From: Adineta ricciae
Taxonomy: Eukaryota > Rotifera > Eurotatoria > Adinetida > Adinetidae
Length of the DNA stretch: 64,000 bases
NCBI GenBank assembly: GCA_905250025.1
Contig: CAJNOJ010000023.1
Span: forward strand, 310,001 to 374,000
Direction: 5' to 3'
Made by a program: the position numbers and the translations under genes. Every line of letters starts with the position of its first letter. Position 1 is the stretch's first letter. The notes beneath the pieces are model-generated. The model ran no database searches and was not told the origin of the DNA. It saw nothing but the letters and a program-made list of their open reading frames with translations. This document shows, piece after piece, positions 11,553-22,078 of this stretch.

Positions 11553-12929
11553 ATGTCAGCAGCAGCAGCATCAACAGAGAATCTAGAAAGTGAACAAGTG
11601 GATATTGAAGCGAAGAAATTGCAGGTAGAGAAAGTAAATGATATCAGATTAAGGTGTATTTCATATATATATAGAAAGCTGTTCGTAACACGGCTATTCA
11701 AATGGGCTGTTGGACAGCTGTAGATGACTATCTATTGATAACAAGCATCTTACATCTGTGTGATTTGGAACGAGTTCATGAACGAGTGAAGTTTTCCATG
11801 CCATTTACACTAGAGAATATTCAAGATCGGTGGCGATGTTTATTATATGATTCATCCATATCGAAGTAAACTCTTCCCCTTTCTTTTCTTTCTCGAACTA
11901 GAAAAATGTATATTTAGTATGATTATCAAGAAGATTCAACATCTTTCCATGTCACAAATTGCCAATTTACATGTCCCATTGAGTGAGGAAGAAGAACGAT
12001 TGGTAGCATCGATTCCATCGCATGTGAGTGAGATAAATATTGAGACTGTTGTTTTTCAAGAAAGGCTTTCTTTCAGATTATTCCAATTGCACTTGACGAC
12101 GAACTTGATCGATGTCTAAGTAAATATTCGAAACGTTTTTGGTCAAATCGTACAATTGACGAATTACGTGAATGCTGGTTCCATTTGCGACAGCAAGGTC
12201 GCCTTACCGACCAACCCAATGCATGTATGTGTATTCAATAGTGTTCATTGGTAACCTTGATTCGTCTAATTTTCTAGTTGATTCCAAACGAGTCGAAACC
12301 ATTCAAGGTTTGTACAATCAAGCAGATGTTCTCTTAATAGAATATGCTAATTACATATTTGAATAGAGAGTCGAGCGGCGAACAAATTAAGTGAATTATT
12401 AATACCGGTAGAATTTGAATTATTAACTCGTAAGTCTTTCGGAGAGAAGTTATTTCTCAATCGTTTCTGCTTTCTAATTAGGTAACAAAGAGGAATTTCT
12501 TGACAAAACCGACTTTCCTCATGCTTTGTTTCAAGTTAATGATCGTCTCTATTGCATGTATTCTGAGCAGGTATGGTAAATCGATGAAAAAATCATCTCT
12601 TCCACGGAATTTCATGTTCAGCTAACATTCGGGACCAGTTTTCCCAATGAGAAATTCGATATCTCAGTCGTCAATTCTACCACAATCCATATCAAAGGCT
12701 TTATTCTTCGCAGATCCGGTGCGTTCTATATTATCAACAATGGTGATAATCCTTTTCGTGTCAACGACGCTCTACTCAATCCAAATGAAGCAAGTCCATT
12801 AGGTACTCGAGCTATTATCAATGTAAGTTCTATATAATGAGACTATGTGTATCGATACAATATTTACATGTATATTATATCTAGATACTTGAACACGTCT
12901 TAGTCTTCCAAGCCATGGATCTGTCGTAA
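11553..12929 (+). CDS. MCRS1: Microspherule protein 1 (MCRS1)-like, INO80/NSL-complex FHA protein
   Basis: A multi-exon gene for about 360-380 residues. Exon 1 encodes an Ala/Glu-rich start. The second exon gives QMGCWTAVDDYLLITSIL, a segment ending VKFSMPFTLENIQDRW, then LLYDSSIS; human MCRS1 has WGPADDLLLINAVL, VKFS.RFTL.EVQERW and LLYDPVIS. Then come SEEEERLVASI and a W...L.ECWFHLRQQG segment. The last exons give an FHA-like fold (ISVVNSTTIHIKGFILRR, then GAFYIINNGDNPFRVN) ending in ILEHVLVFQAMDLS. In vertebrates MCRS1 is a subunit of the INO80 and NSL chromatin complexes and a spindle factor. The basic linker between the domains is shorter than in human, and the FHA region is compact. Confidence 0.82.
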
Positions 12930-12989
12930 ATCTGTTTATCTTTTCTGTTCGATCGCGTTTGTAAACATTGTATAGAGAACAAAGTACAA

Positions 12990-13104
12990 AATAAACTTCG
13001 AAATATATTGCGTATGGAACCTTGTCGTGATCTCTAGTCAACGATATTTGTAGGAGAGAAGTGTTGCAACGCGAGAAACAACAAGTATATGCATCTCGTT
13101 TCAG
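12990..13104 (+). promoter_or_regulatory. Poly(A) signal and acceptor before GNB1L
   Basis: AATAAA at 12990-12995 follows the MCRS1 stop (12929). A CTCGTTTCAG acceptor ends at 13104, three bases before the GNB1L ATG at 13108. Confidence 0.5.
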
Positions 13105-13107
13105 AAC

Positions 13108-14070
13108 ATGACTGAAAAACGTGCACTGTCACCACCACCTCTACCAACATTTGTTCTTCGATCATTCTCATCTGGAGTTTGTTGTGTCAAATACGATTTA
13201 GCCGATTCTTTACGTCTCTATACAGGTGAACAGCAAGGTTCCATTCATTTGTACGATCTTCGTACACGTCTTCCAATTCTTTCATTAACCAACGCACATT
13301 CATCGACGGTTCTTAGTTTAAGTCAACTCAGTGAAGATAATCAATTGATTAGCTCGGGTAAAGATGGTTTTATCAAGATCTGGAATGCCAATGGTCAATG
13401 TCAATGGGATTATCAAACGTATCATTGTTCATTTTCTAACTGTGATACCATTTCACCAAATCTGATTGTCACTCCGATTGGCAGTGATGATTCTCTCGTT
13501 GGCGCACTTGATTGTCGTTGTACAGATCCTGTTATCAAGAAATTTCAACCAATATCTCCAGATATAAACAACGGTATGGTCATGAAATTACGTGTCTTTG
13601 ATAATCGTTGGCTATTTGTTGCTTATGAAAACGGTTCAGTGAAAGTTTTCGACATTGCATCGACAAAACAAATCGATTCCTATCAAGTGACATCGGATCA
13701 TGAGCCGATAACAGCTTTGGATGTTGCTTGCAATACATGTCTATGCGGAACGACGAAATCAGATTTGATTTCATTGGATTTTGCATCGTTGAAATTAGAG
13801 AAAACATCGACATTCCGTCAGGTAGAACTGCCTAATGCTGGTACAAGTTCTTTACGTTGTCGACCGAATGATGGAAAACTGATCGCGGTTGCTGGTTGGG
13901 ATTCTCGATTACGACTGTTTCGAAGAGAAACTGGAAAACAATTAGCAATGCTGGATCACCATCGGCAACAAATCAATTCGATTGATTTCGATTTTCATAC
14001 TAGACAAATGGCTTGTGCAAGTGAAGATCGAACTGTTTCTATTTGGGATATTTATAACAATAAAACATGA
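13108..14070 (+). CDS. GNB1L: GNB1L-like WD40 protein
   Basis: An intronless gene for 320 residues that form a single WD40 propeller. Family-specific marks are the N-terminal PPPLPTFVLRSFSSGV (human PPPDPQFVLRGTQSPV), LISSGKDGFIKIWN, WLFVAYENGSVKVFDI (human LLLAGYEDGSVVLWDV), EPITALD, IAVAGWDSRLRLFRRETGK (human LATAGWDHRIRVFHWRT) and the final CASEDRTVSIWDIY. In mammals GNB1L is linked to stabilisation of PIKK kinases (ATR, mTOR and others); that role is carried over by homology only. It lies 178 bp after MCRS1. Confidence 0.88.
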   Translation: MTEKRALSPPPLPTFVLRSFSSGVCCVKYDLADSLRLYTGEQQGSIHLYDLRTRLPILSLTNAHSSTVLSLSQLSEDNQLISSGKDGFIKIWNANGQCQWDYQTYHCSFSNCDTISPNLIVTPIGSDDSLVGALDCRCTDPVIKKFQPISPDINNGMVMKLRVFDNRWLFVAYENGSVKVFDIASTKQIDSYQVTSDHEPITALDVACNTCLCGTTKSDLISLDFASLKLEKTSTFRQVELPNAGTSSLRCRPNDGKLIAVAGWDSRLRLFRRETGKQLAMLDHHRQQINSIDFDFHTRQMACASEDRTVSIWDIYNNKT

Positions 14071-14443
14071 GGCTAACTCATAGACAACAATCGAAATCTT
14101 TGTATTTGTATGCTCGTGTAGATGTCACTGACGAGAAACGAAGGCTTTTCGAAAGTATTTCGCTGTCATCATGTGTACTTGGTTGTTTTATTATCCCACG
14201 CATGACTAATGACGGGCCGAAAAGAAAAGATCGAATGTACTACTATAATCCTACTATAAAGAAAAAAATTTTTGTGGATACTTGTATTGACGCATTTGTT
14301 ATTACCTATTAATGTCGCAATATTTATTTCCTTCATTTTCAAAGATATATAAACAACGTGTTTTTTTTTTCATCAAAGTTGAAAAGACAAGACCGCTGAA
14401 TTGTCAAAGATTCGTTCTACTAGTGTTCTAAACTCTGTGTAAT
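14071..14443 (+). other. GNB1L-NADAR intergenic, 373 bp
   Basis: It holds the GNB1L 3' UTR and a TTCGTTCTACTAG acceptor ending at 14423, 20 bp before the next ATG. The short open frame at 14067-14312 has no recognisable family features. Confidence 0.4.
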
Positions 14444-15121
14444 ATGGCATCGAGCAATCCAAGATTAACAACTTCGACCTACACTCCATCAGAACTCGAA
14501 CTTATCGAACGTGTTCATTCACATTTTCCTAACAACGAGCCTAATCAATTTCATTATTTCTATGAGACAGCTTCCCCTTTCAGTAATTTCCATCCGTGCC
14601 ATTTCGTCGAAGGTGGCATCGAGTTCGACACCAGTGAAAAGTACATGATGTATCACAAAGCGAGTAAGAGAAAGCATAAAACTTGTTTACCTCTATTTCA
14701 CTCATCTTTTCACAAGAGTTATTCAATGATAATGAAACTGCTGAGCAAATTCTTGAGGCCACAACTCCAGCAGACTGCAAAGACTTAGGGCGACGTGTGA
14801 AGGGCTTCGATGAGGTGATTTGGACAAACAATCGAACGCAAATCGTCTCTAATGCACTTCTATTGAAAGTATGTTTTTCGTTCTTACTAAAACTCGACAG
14901 TAAACAATAACACATTCGTTTAGTTTACTCAAGATCAACAAATGAAAGAGTCTCTGTTAAAACAACATGGGAATTTACTTGTCGAAGCAGCCGCCAACGA
15001 TGGTATCTGGGGAGTTGGTCTCAGAAAAGATAATCCATTGATTAAAAATCGCTCGAAATGGAGAGGATTGAATTTATTAGGTTACATATTAACTGATGTT
15101 TTATACAAAATCCACGATTAG
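14444..15121 (+). CDS. NADAR/YbiA-like domain protein (DUF1768), putative ADP-ribose N-glycosidase
   Basis: A three-exon gene for about 190 residues. Almost all of it is a NADAR domain: ASPFSNFHPCHF, EFDTSEKYMMYHKA, an ILEATTPADCKDLGRRVKGF segment, VSNALLLKF, then GNLLVEAAANDGIWGVGL and the closing WRGLNLLGYIL. Introns lie near 14667-14710 and 14869-14923. NADAR enzymes cleave N-glycosidic bonds of riboflavin intermediates or of ADP-ribosylated guanine in bacteria and some eukaryotes. The conserved F.NF, E(K)YM, D..L.RRV and GIWG(V/I)G blocks are all present, so an active enzyme is plausible, but its substrate is unknown. The domain is patchy in animals, so horizontal acquisition is possible, although the gene has normal short introns. 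Confidence 0.82.
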
Positions 15122-15201
15122 AACTTCAGTATCGATTCCGTATCTATGTGTCTACTAATATCTGACAATATAAACATAAAAATAAAAACGAATCAAATAC
15201 A

Positions 15202-16337
15202 TCAATGAAACGGATTGACCGTATTCCTATATATGCCTTCTTTCATTAGAAAATGAATAAATTCGTCTTTAGTTACACGTCCATCTCTGCTTGTGTCTAG
15301 TTTTTTCATCAATTCTTTGGCTACAGCATCTGGAGGATAATCTTGAACATGTTTGATTCCTAATAGCGTATACATTCCTCGCAAGACTGGTTCGATTTCA
15401 TCTAAAAGAATGATTAATACGTGTAACTGTGAAAACAAGCCAAACATTTGAATGTTCCTACCTTCAGTAATGTACCCATTTGAATCTAAATCATAACATT
15501 CAAATGCATAATCTAAGCGTGATCGAAGATCACCACGTGAACATATAGCAAAACCAAGAAGGAATTCTCCAAATTCGACATAACCGTTGCCATCAACATC
15601 AAATGCACGAAAAACATGATCACAGATATTTTCTAAGCGTTCAGGAGGTTCCTGACGAAGAAGACGAAATAATCGACGAAATTCGGTTTTATCCAAACGA
15701 CCGTCAGGATTATCGTAAAAAAATTTCTCGTGCCAGGTGCGAATTTCATCAGGTGTCAAACCTAATGATAAACGAAAAGGATAGTTTTCAATCATCATGC
15801 ACTGAGATTAGTCATGGTGTTTGAATCCAGACAAGTTTGAAGGCAAAAACGAGCACTATTTACTTTCATTTTTATTACTATTTGAATTTAAATAAGACGA
15901 CATGTGTGTCAAACAGAAACAGAGGCGTATCTGTGCACTTAAGCAAGATAGAAACAATAGAATTTTACTGAATATTTGTTGCAGCTCTAACAAACGATTT
16001 TTAAAAGATACGCAAATAAGTCTTCGTCACAAACTGCGAACAGAATAAATCAAGAACTTTTCTCTTTTTGGATTTTAAATCAGGCGTTTTTCAACGATCG
16101 GATAGCAACTGATTTAATCAACGAGGAAAACGAAGACAATGTAAATTTCAGTGATAAATGTTATTACATACCAGTTTGTGAACAGAGAAAAGAGATGTCT
16201 CGTTCGGACAAAATCCATTTACTTTGGCTTTCTCCATCACCAGCTGGATTTACATAGGGACTAATACTGCGCTGAGATCGTTTGCTACTAATCGCAGCGA
16301 TACCAGTCATCGTCGGCATGCTTTTCCTATTACCCAT
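15202..16337 (-). CDS. Neuronal calcium sensor family protein (frequenin/visinin-like EF-hand)
   Basis: Three exons are inferred: 16337-16172, 15761 to about 15465, and about 15400 to 15202. Exon 1 begins MGNRKS, an N-myristoylation consensus (Gly2, Ser6), followed by a Ser/Thr/Arg-rich stretch and SERDISFLCSQTG. The junction reads ..SQTG-LTPDEIRTWHEKFF. EF1 (YDNPDGRLDKTE) lacks the first acidic ligand, as EF1 does across the NCS family. EF2 (DVDGNGYVEFGE), EF3 (DLDSNGYITEDE, across the second intron) and EF4 (DTSRDGRVTKDE) are canonical. The protein is therefore a probable membrane-switching Ca2+ sensor. Its N-terminal extension is longer than in NCS-1 or recoverin. A minus-strand acceptor just before the ATG and AGGTAAGT donors near 16515 and 16862 suggest a 5' UTR intron. 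Confidence 0.85.
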
Positions 16338-17117
16338 GATCTCTTATCTAAAAAAAGAATTTTCGTAGAGGAAAAAAACATTTTGCTTCGTTTTTGAAAA
16401 AAAAACAAAGGCACAAACAAAACATTCTCTCTTCAATCTTTCTTATCAAATAATAAGAACAAAAAAGAGAGAGCAATGTATATATACTCGATCAATATAT
16501 AGCTGAATAAGTTACCTTTCTTGTTGGAAATATACGTATATATGCACGTGTATGTATGAATGTATTTGCTTTCTTGCAAGGTTATTAAAAGGATTTTGCT
16601 TCGTTTCTCTCTCTCTCTCGCTCTGCTATGTGGGAAGTGTTTATGTCTCCTACGTCTTACTGTTGTCTTCTGTTAATCAGGTATCCATATAAAAATCGAC
16701 AGCAGGTTAAAATAATAGAGATGGCAAGTTTAACTGATGGCTTTTTTTTATTATGCACGTGCTATTCTCTTCCCGTCAACTATGTTATTTATGTGCACAT
16801 TGAATTTTTTTTCTCCTCTTCTATCTGAGCTTAATAGCTTGAAATAATCATCATTAACTTACCTCCAAACAGAGCTCTTCGCTCACTTTAAAACTATAAG
16901 AATGATATAATTACGTCTCCGGTGAAAACTTGATAGCAAGTTTTATAGTCGCATACTTTTGTTATCTATATCGTTGAAGATGTCGCTCGAAAACGTCGAC
17001 TCATTTGATGTTCTCAGATTGGCTGAGAAATATGATGCATTTTCATCTCCTTGACGAATTTCTGTCATTGAAGTTGTATTTGTGATCAGTCGAATCGATA
17101 GGAGAAAAGCAGCAAAG
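16338..17117. other. Divergent intergenic region, 780 bp
   Basis: This lies between the minus-strand calcium sensor and plus-strand TMEM138. It contains a TATATATA-like stretch near 16477, a short CT repeat at about 16607-16625 and candidate 5' UTR splice sites for the minus gene. It probably carries promoters in both directions. No convincing coding region is seen. Confidence 0.4.
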
Positions 17118-17956
17118 ATGAGATCGCAATTAATAGATAATCAACAACAGCAGTTAGCAACAATGATACCTGTGCGATATCGGATCTTACTCTATCTAAA
17201 TATTTTCTTAGTCGCGGTCGATTTGGGTATAAATACATTTAGTGAATTTCTCGCACCAAATGCTATTGGACAATTGATCATTTTCATGTATGTACATTAA
17301 CGACAAAGTTTTTCCAAACATCTCTATTTGTTTGTTTTGTTAAAGTATTCAAGATATATGCATTGTACTTTCAATTACTTTGATTATTGTTATGGTTTTA
17401 ACAACTTATGTGGCACAAGCTGGTTTACTCTGCCTTCTTTTACGCATGTTTCGCTTCTCTATTCTTATTGCCTTTATTTATCTTGCATTGTGCGCTGTTG
17501 TTCAAGGATTGATAGTTGTGAGTTCAAACATCATTTATATTTTGTTCAAATCTTATGTGAAATTTCAGAGTGGACGAATCGGCCAAACTACACTCAGCCA
17601 AGCTGCTTTTGTAAAACCTCAAGTGTTGGCCTTCTATGTTATTCAACGTACATGTATGCGATGAAGATTTGTTTGCTATTCTTAATGATTTTGTTGTGCA
17701 ATTTTAGTCTCTGTTTTGTATTATTATGGAATGAAACGTGCTGCTTATCGTTTGAGTGATCCTCATTTTTACCAATCGTCTAAATGGTTACAGAATCTCT
17801 GGTATGATCATTAATGCTCGTTTGTCAGATCGAAACTTTATTTTCGTTTTTAGGGAAAAACGTCGTATGGCTGCCACAGGTGCTACCATGCATGTCCCAT
17901 CAGGTGTTGGAGCTGTACCAGCTACAACACGATGTGTTTGTTGTACAATTTTATAG
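17118..17956 (+). CDS. TMEM138: TMEM138, ciliary four-pass membrane protein
   Basis: Five exons encode about 185 residues with four hydrophobic segments. Diagnostic parts are LNIFLVAVDLGINTFSEFL (human LQFLLLSYDLFVNSFSELL), IIFIIQDICIVL spanning the first intron, VAQAGLLCLLLRMF, VIQR..SVLYYYGMKRAA and RLSDPHFYQSSKWLQ (human RLGDPHFYQDSLWLR). In vertebrates it is a transition-zone/ciliary protein mutated in Joubert syndrome. The last exon adds about 35 residues after the conserved core and ends CVCCTIL. Its last four residues (CTIL) form a CaaX box of the geranylgeranyl type, which human TMEM138 lacks. The ATG at 17118 precedes MRSQLIDNQQQQ; an upstream in-frame GTG is not needed. Confidence 0.88.
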
Positions 17957-18290
17957 AATCGATTTCGCTCTGATTTTTTTATAGTATATCTAATCCGTCC
18001 ATGAATGCTGTATCTCTTTGTTGTGTTCTCTTGACATTCTTAGTTCTGATGTATCAGATTTGTGTTTTTGGCGTAGCAGTCACGAATTTCAATTAACTAA
18101 TATATAATAGATGATGGAGCTGTATGACTGTTGACTGAATGAAATCGAATGTTGATGCAGAGAGAAAAACGAACCTTGTAGAACGATGAGTCATGAGCAA
18201 AAATATGACACGGTTCGACGTAGATGAATGAGTACGATTGGTTGTGTATGTAAACTGACATTTTTCTCTTTTAGATTTTTTATTCAGTCT
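17957..18290 (+). other. TMEM138-GBA2 intergenic, 334 bp
   Basis: It is AT-rich, with a TTTTTCTCTTTTAG acceptor ending at 18274, 16 bp before the GBA2 ATG. Nothing else is recognised. Confidence 0.4.
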
Positions 18291-21200
18291 ATGTCAGAAT
18301 CAAATCTCGATAAATTAATACCAACGAAACATGGCTGGCATGTAGGTTTTAATAAGCAGTTCGACGGACGATGGAAACCATTCGGACGACCAAGAGCAAG
18401 ACAATTAGTCGAATATGTGCCATTATTTATGAGGTACATTACATGAAATTGAAAAGGAAAAGGAAACTCTCAAAAAAGTAACTAGGTATCTTCGAGTATG
18501 GTACAGGTTAAAACGTGCAAAGCGACGGGCTCATATGGACTTTCTTAATCCAGTACCGCTTCAACAAATCTATGGTATGTAATATGAAAAGAAGATTACT
18601 ATCATGTTCTATTTGTTTAATACGTAGGTGCACCGATCGGTGGATTAGGTTGTGGAACAATTGGTCGAGGTTTTCGAGGAGAGTTTTGTCGCTATCAACT
18701 TGTACCCGGTCTCTACGAATTTCAAGTTGTCGAAGCTAATACAGTTCGTGTTTCGAAGGAGACAATCTTGTTTCTCTAGACAGAGATTTTCTTTTAATTT
18801 GATTAGTTTACCGTTTGTGTACGGCGTCGAAATATGACAACCTATTGTCAAGTATTAACACCGCATCGTCTGAGAAAAAAAGGTTTCCGCTCATGGAATG
18901 CCGCATTTCCAGCTGAGAACGGTCGATATCAAGCTCTATATCCTCAGTCATGGACGACATACGATTTGCCTGGTCAAAATATTCGATTATTGTGCAAACA
19001 ATTATCACCAGTTATTCCGCACAACTACAAAGTAAATTATAGAGGCCAGCAGACAGTCTTGATTATCTATTTTCTTTGTTTTGTTCAGGATTCGTCGTTT
19101 CCGGTGGCTTCATTTCTTTGGTATATCGAAAACTTGAACGATGAACCTGTAGAAGTTAGTCTGATGTTCACATGGCAAGCTGGTTCTGGTAAAGAATTTT
19201 TACTTTGAATACTTTGAGCTATGCACTTGTTTTCATCGTAGCTTCACAAGAATTTGTATGTCGAGATATTTCACATCAAACAATCAATGCTTCTCAAGAT
19301 GATATCACCGCTGTTGGTGTAACAATTCAACAAGTGCTACGTGAAATGAATCTGGAATATTGCATCATGGGCAAAAAAGAAGTTCGTATTGGCTATTAGT
19401 GAATGATCTAGCAAGCGAGTTTTCGGATTTGTAATACATTGTAGATCGATAATACGATTACAACACGAACGAATTTCAATGTCGATTCAGATACTGCTGG
19501 ACGTGACATATGGACGGATTTGACTGAAGACGGTCGATTAACAGGTAGGATTGTGAAATGATCCAGAGAGTTTGTTTGATTGATACGAAATCTTTCTACT
19601 TTCTACTAGAACCTAATACAACAATACGATCGGCAGGACTTCATTCAGCTAGTTGTGTTTGTATTACAGCTACCATTGCACCGAAATCTATCAAAACATC
19701 TGAGTTTGCTCTGGCTTGGCACATGCCACGAATCAAATTTGGTCTTGGACAAAAGTTATACTCGAAGTTCGTTATTAATGTCGAAATGAATATTGATTCT
19801 ATAACATAAAGCTTTCTTCAGATGGTATACAAAATTCTTCGAGAAAGAAGAACTGACTGGTTCTACGCTTTGCATTTATACGATGCAACATCGCACGACA
19901 TGGGAAGAAGATATTGCCAAATGGCAACAACCGATTCTAAATGACCAGTATGACAATTTCGATCTATATTCTAATGAACATATTAGATAAATTATCTATT
20001 TAGATCCTTGCCAGACTGGTACAAGAGTGCTATATTTAATGAATCATATTTCATTGCTGATGGCGGAACAGTTTGGTTGGATGTCAGTGATGATCATACT
20101 CTACCTGAACATATCAGAAAGTGGGGCCGATTTGGTTATTTAGAAGGTAGATCAATACTTCTTCGTATGTACATCTATTCAAAGAAAGCTGCGTCTAGGT
20201 CACGAATATCGCATGCTCAATACATATGATGTCCATTTCTATGCATCATTTGCGCTAATTCAACTTTGGCCAGAGTTGGAATTAAGCATTCAATATGATT
20301 TTAGTTTGTTGATTTGATTTCAATAACAAACGCATCAATGAATGTGTTCATTTTAGCTAATACAATTACTTATGAAAAACTTGAATCCCGCGTATATTTG
20401 TATCACGGCCGAGCATCTCACTGGAAAACCTTACATTCTGTTCCACATGATCTTGGTGATCCAGGTTTGATATACAAGTGCTACTTGAACTTGTTTGTTT
20501 TCTCATTCGGATTTGTTCAGATGAAGAGCCGTGGTTACTTATTAACGCATATATATCTCATGACACAGCAGATTGGAAAGATCTTGGATTGAAATATCTT
20601 CTTCAAGTTTATCGAGATTACATCTATACGAAAAATACGGCATTTCTCAATCATGTATGGCCAACAATCAAAGTAAATAACTATGACCTGAAACAATGTT
20701 TTTCTTGCAACTCATTTTTCTGTAAAGCATGTTACTGATCGAATCAAAACACAGGATGTCGATGGAGATGGATTAATTGATAACGGTGGATTTGCTGACC
20801 AGACATACGATGCTTGGACAGTGGTTGGAGCAAGGTATGTTCGACTGTCAGACATTTCTGAGTGGATATATGTCATCCTCGTTTCTAGTGCTTATTGTGG
20901 TGGACTCCATGTCGCTGCTCTTCGTGCTTGTGTGGAGATGGCGCGAATCATGGGAGATACCAATGCTGTCAATGAATACGAAGCATGGCTTACCCAAGCC
21001 AAAAAATCCTATTCAGAAAAGCTCTGGAATGGCAAATATTATAATTACGATTCAAGTGCATCACGTCATCATGATAGTATTATGTCTGATCAGTTAGCCG
21101 GCTTTTGGTATCTACGCTTATCCGGTCATAAGTATGAGGTAAAATTCGACTTTGACTTTTGCTTGAACCTCATTGCTACCCGTTGTTTATCCGTAGGATT

Positions 21201-21726
21201 TCGAAAAAGAACGAGTCGAAAGTGCGTTGAATACGATCTTCAATACGAATGTGATGACATTTGGAGGCGGTAAACTCGGCGCTGTAAACGGAATGACTAG
21301 TTCAGGACAATTGGAAATTGTCAGCATGCAATCCGAGGAAATCTGGACTGGTGTGACATATGGCTTATCATCGACGATGATTATGGAAGTAATAACTGAA
21401 TTATGTACGATTAAATAAATTCATGTCGATTCCTATCCTTTTCTAGAACTTCAAAACGCAAGCATTTCTCACTTCTGAAGGGATCTATAATACGTGTTAT
21501 AACGTAGCTGGATTAGCTTTTCAAACTCCTGAAGCATTGATGCGAGATTGTCGATTTCGATCGGTAGATATTTCTCTAGAGATACTTGCGACAATAAAAA
21601 CGATGTTTTCACGTTTAGGTTGGATACATGCGTGCATTATGTATCTGGTCGATTCAAAAAGCACTTGCACTATCGCGTCTCGAACAAGAAAACGGTCAAC
21701 AGGCCAACCTGGATGACTCTCAATAG
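18291..21726 (+). CDS. GBA2: Non-lysosomal glucosylceramidase (GBA2)
   Basis: A many-exon gene (about 13-15 short introns) for a GH116 beta-glucosidase that hydrolyses glucosylceramide on the cytosolic side of ER and Golgi membranes. The N-terminal domain carries [37 protein letters not shown] and [17 protein letters not shown]. The catalytic (alpha/alpha)6 domain carries [20 protein letters not shown], where the Glu at codon 20041-20043 aligns with the nucleophile (human E527). [12 protein letters not shown] follows and contains the acid/base Asp. Near the C-terminus are [11 protein letters not shown] and [20 protein letters not shown]. The last exon gives [14 protein letters not shown] and a polar tail ending DDSQ at 21726. 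All motifs expected for activity are present and no frame break was found. Confidence 0.95.
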
Positions 21727-22078
21727 TATTGTCAATCAAAAATTTTCTCAGTTGTGATTATTTATTCAGTCGAGCTTTCCCACTGTTTACGAATCAAATT
21801 ATATTTCTTTCATATTTATTTTGTCATGATTATACTGGTTAATTGAAAAGTACCTATGTACAAGGAACAGATCTTTTTTCGGTGTTCATTCTAATGTAGT
21901 GTGCTAGTTAGAATACTGTTTCGACGTTTTATTCTTGTATTTAAACTATTTATTGCAATGTTATAGGCTAATCTTGCGTATGATTGAATAAAAGAAGTTG
22001 CACGATTGAATTCGATAATAAGAAAATTCGCGCGTAGAATCAAACCTAATATCCTTTGACTTATAGGCAAGTGTGATA
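21727..22078 (+). other. GBA2 to PAM2-protein intergenic, 352 bp
   Basis: Very AT-rich, with a TTTGACTTATAG acceptor ending at 22066 just before the ATG at 22079. Minus-strand open frames here are not supported by any motif. Confidence 0.35.

Noticed and set aside
22073-22078. GTG start two codons before the PAM2-protein ATG
   Set aside because: Nuclear genes start at ATG; 22079 follows an acceptor and is preferred.
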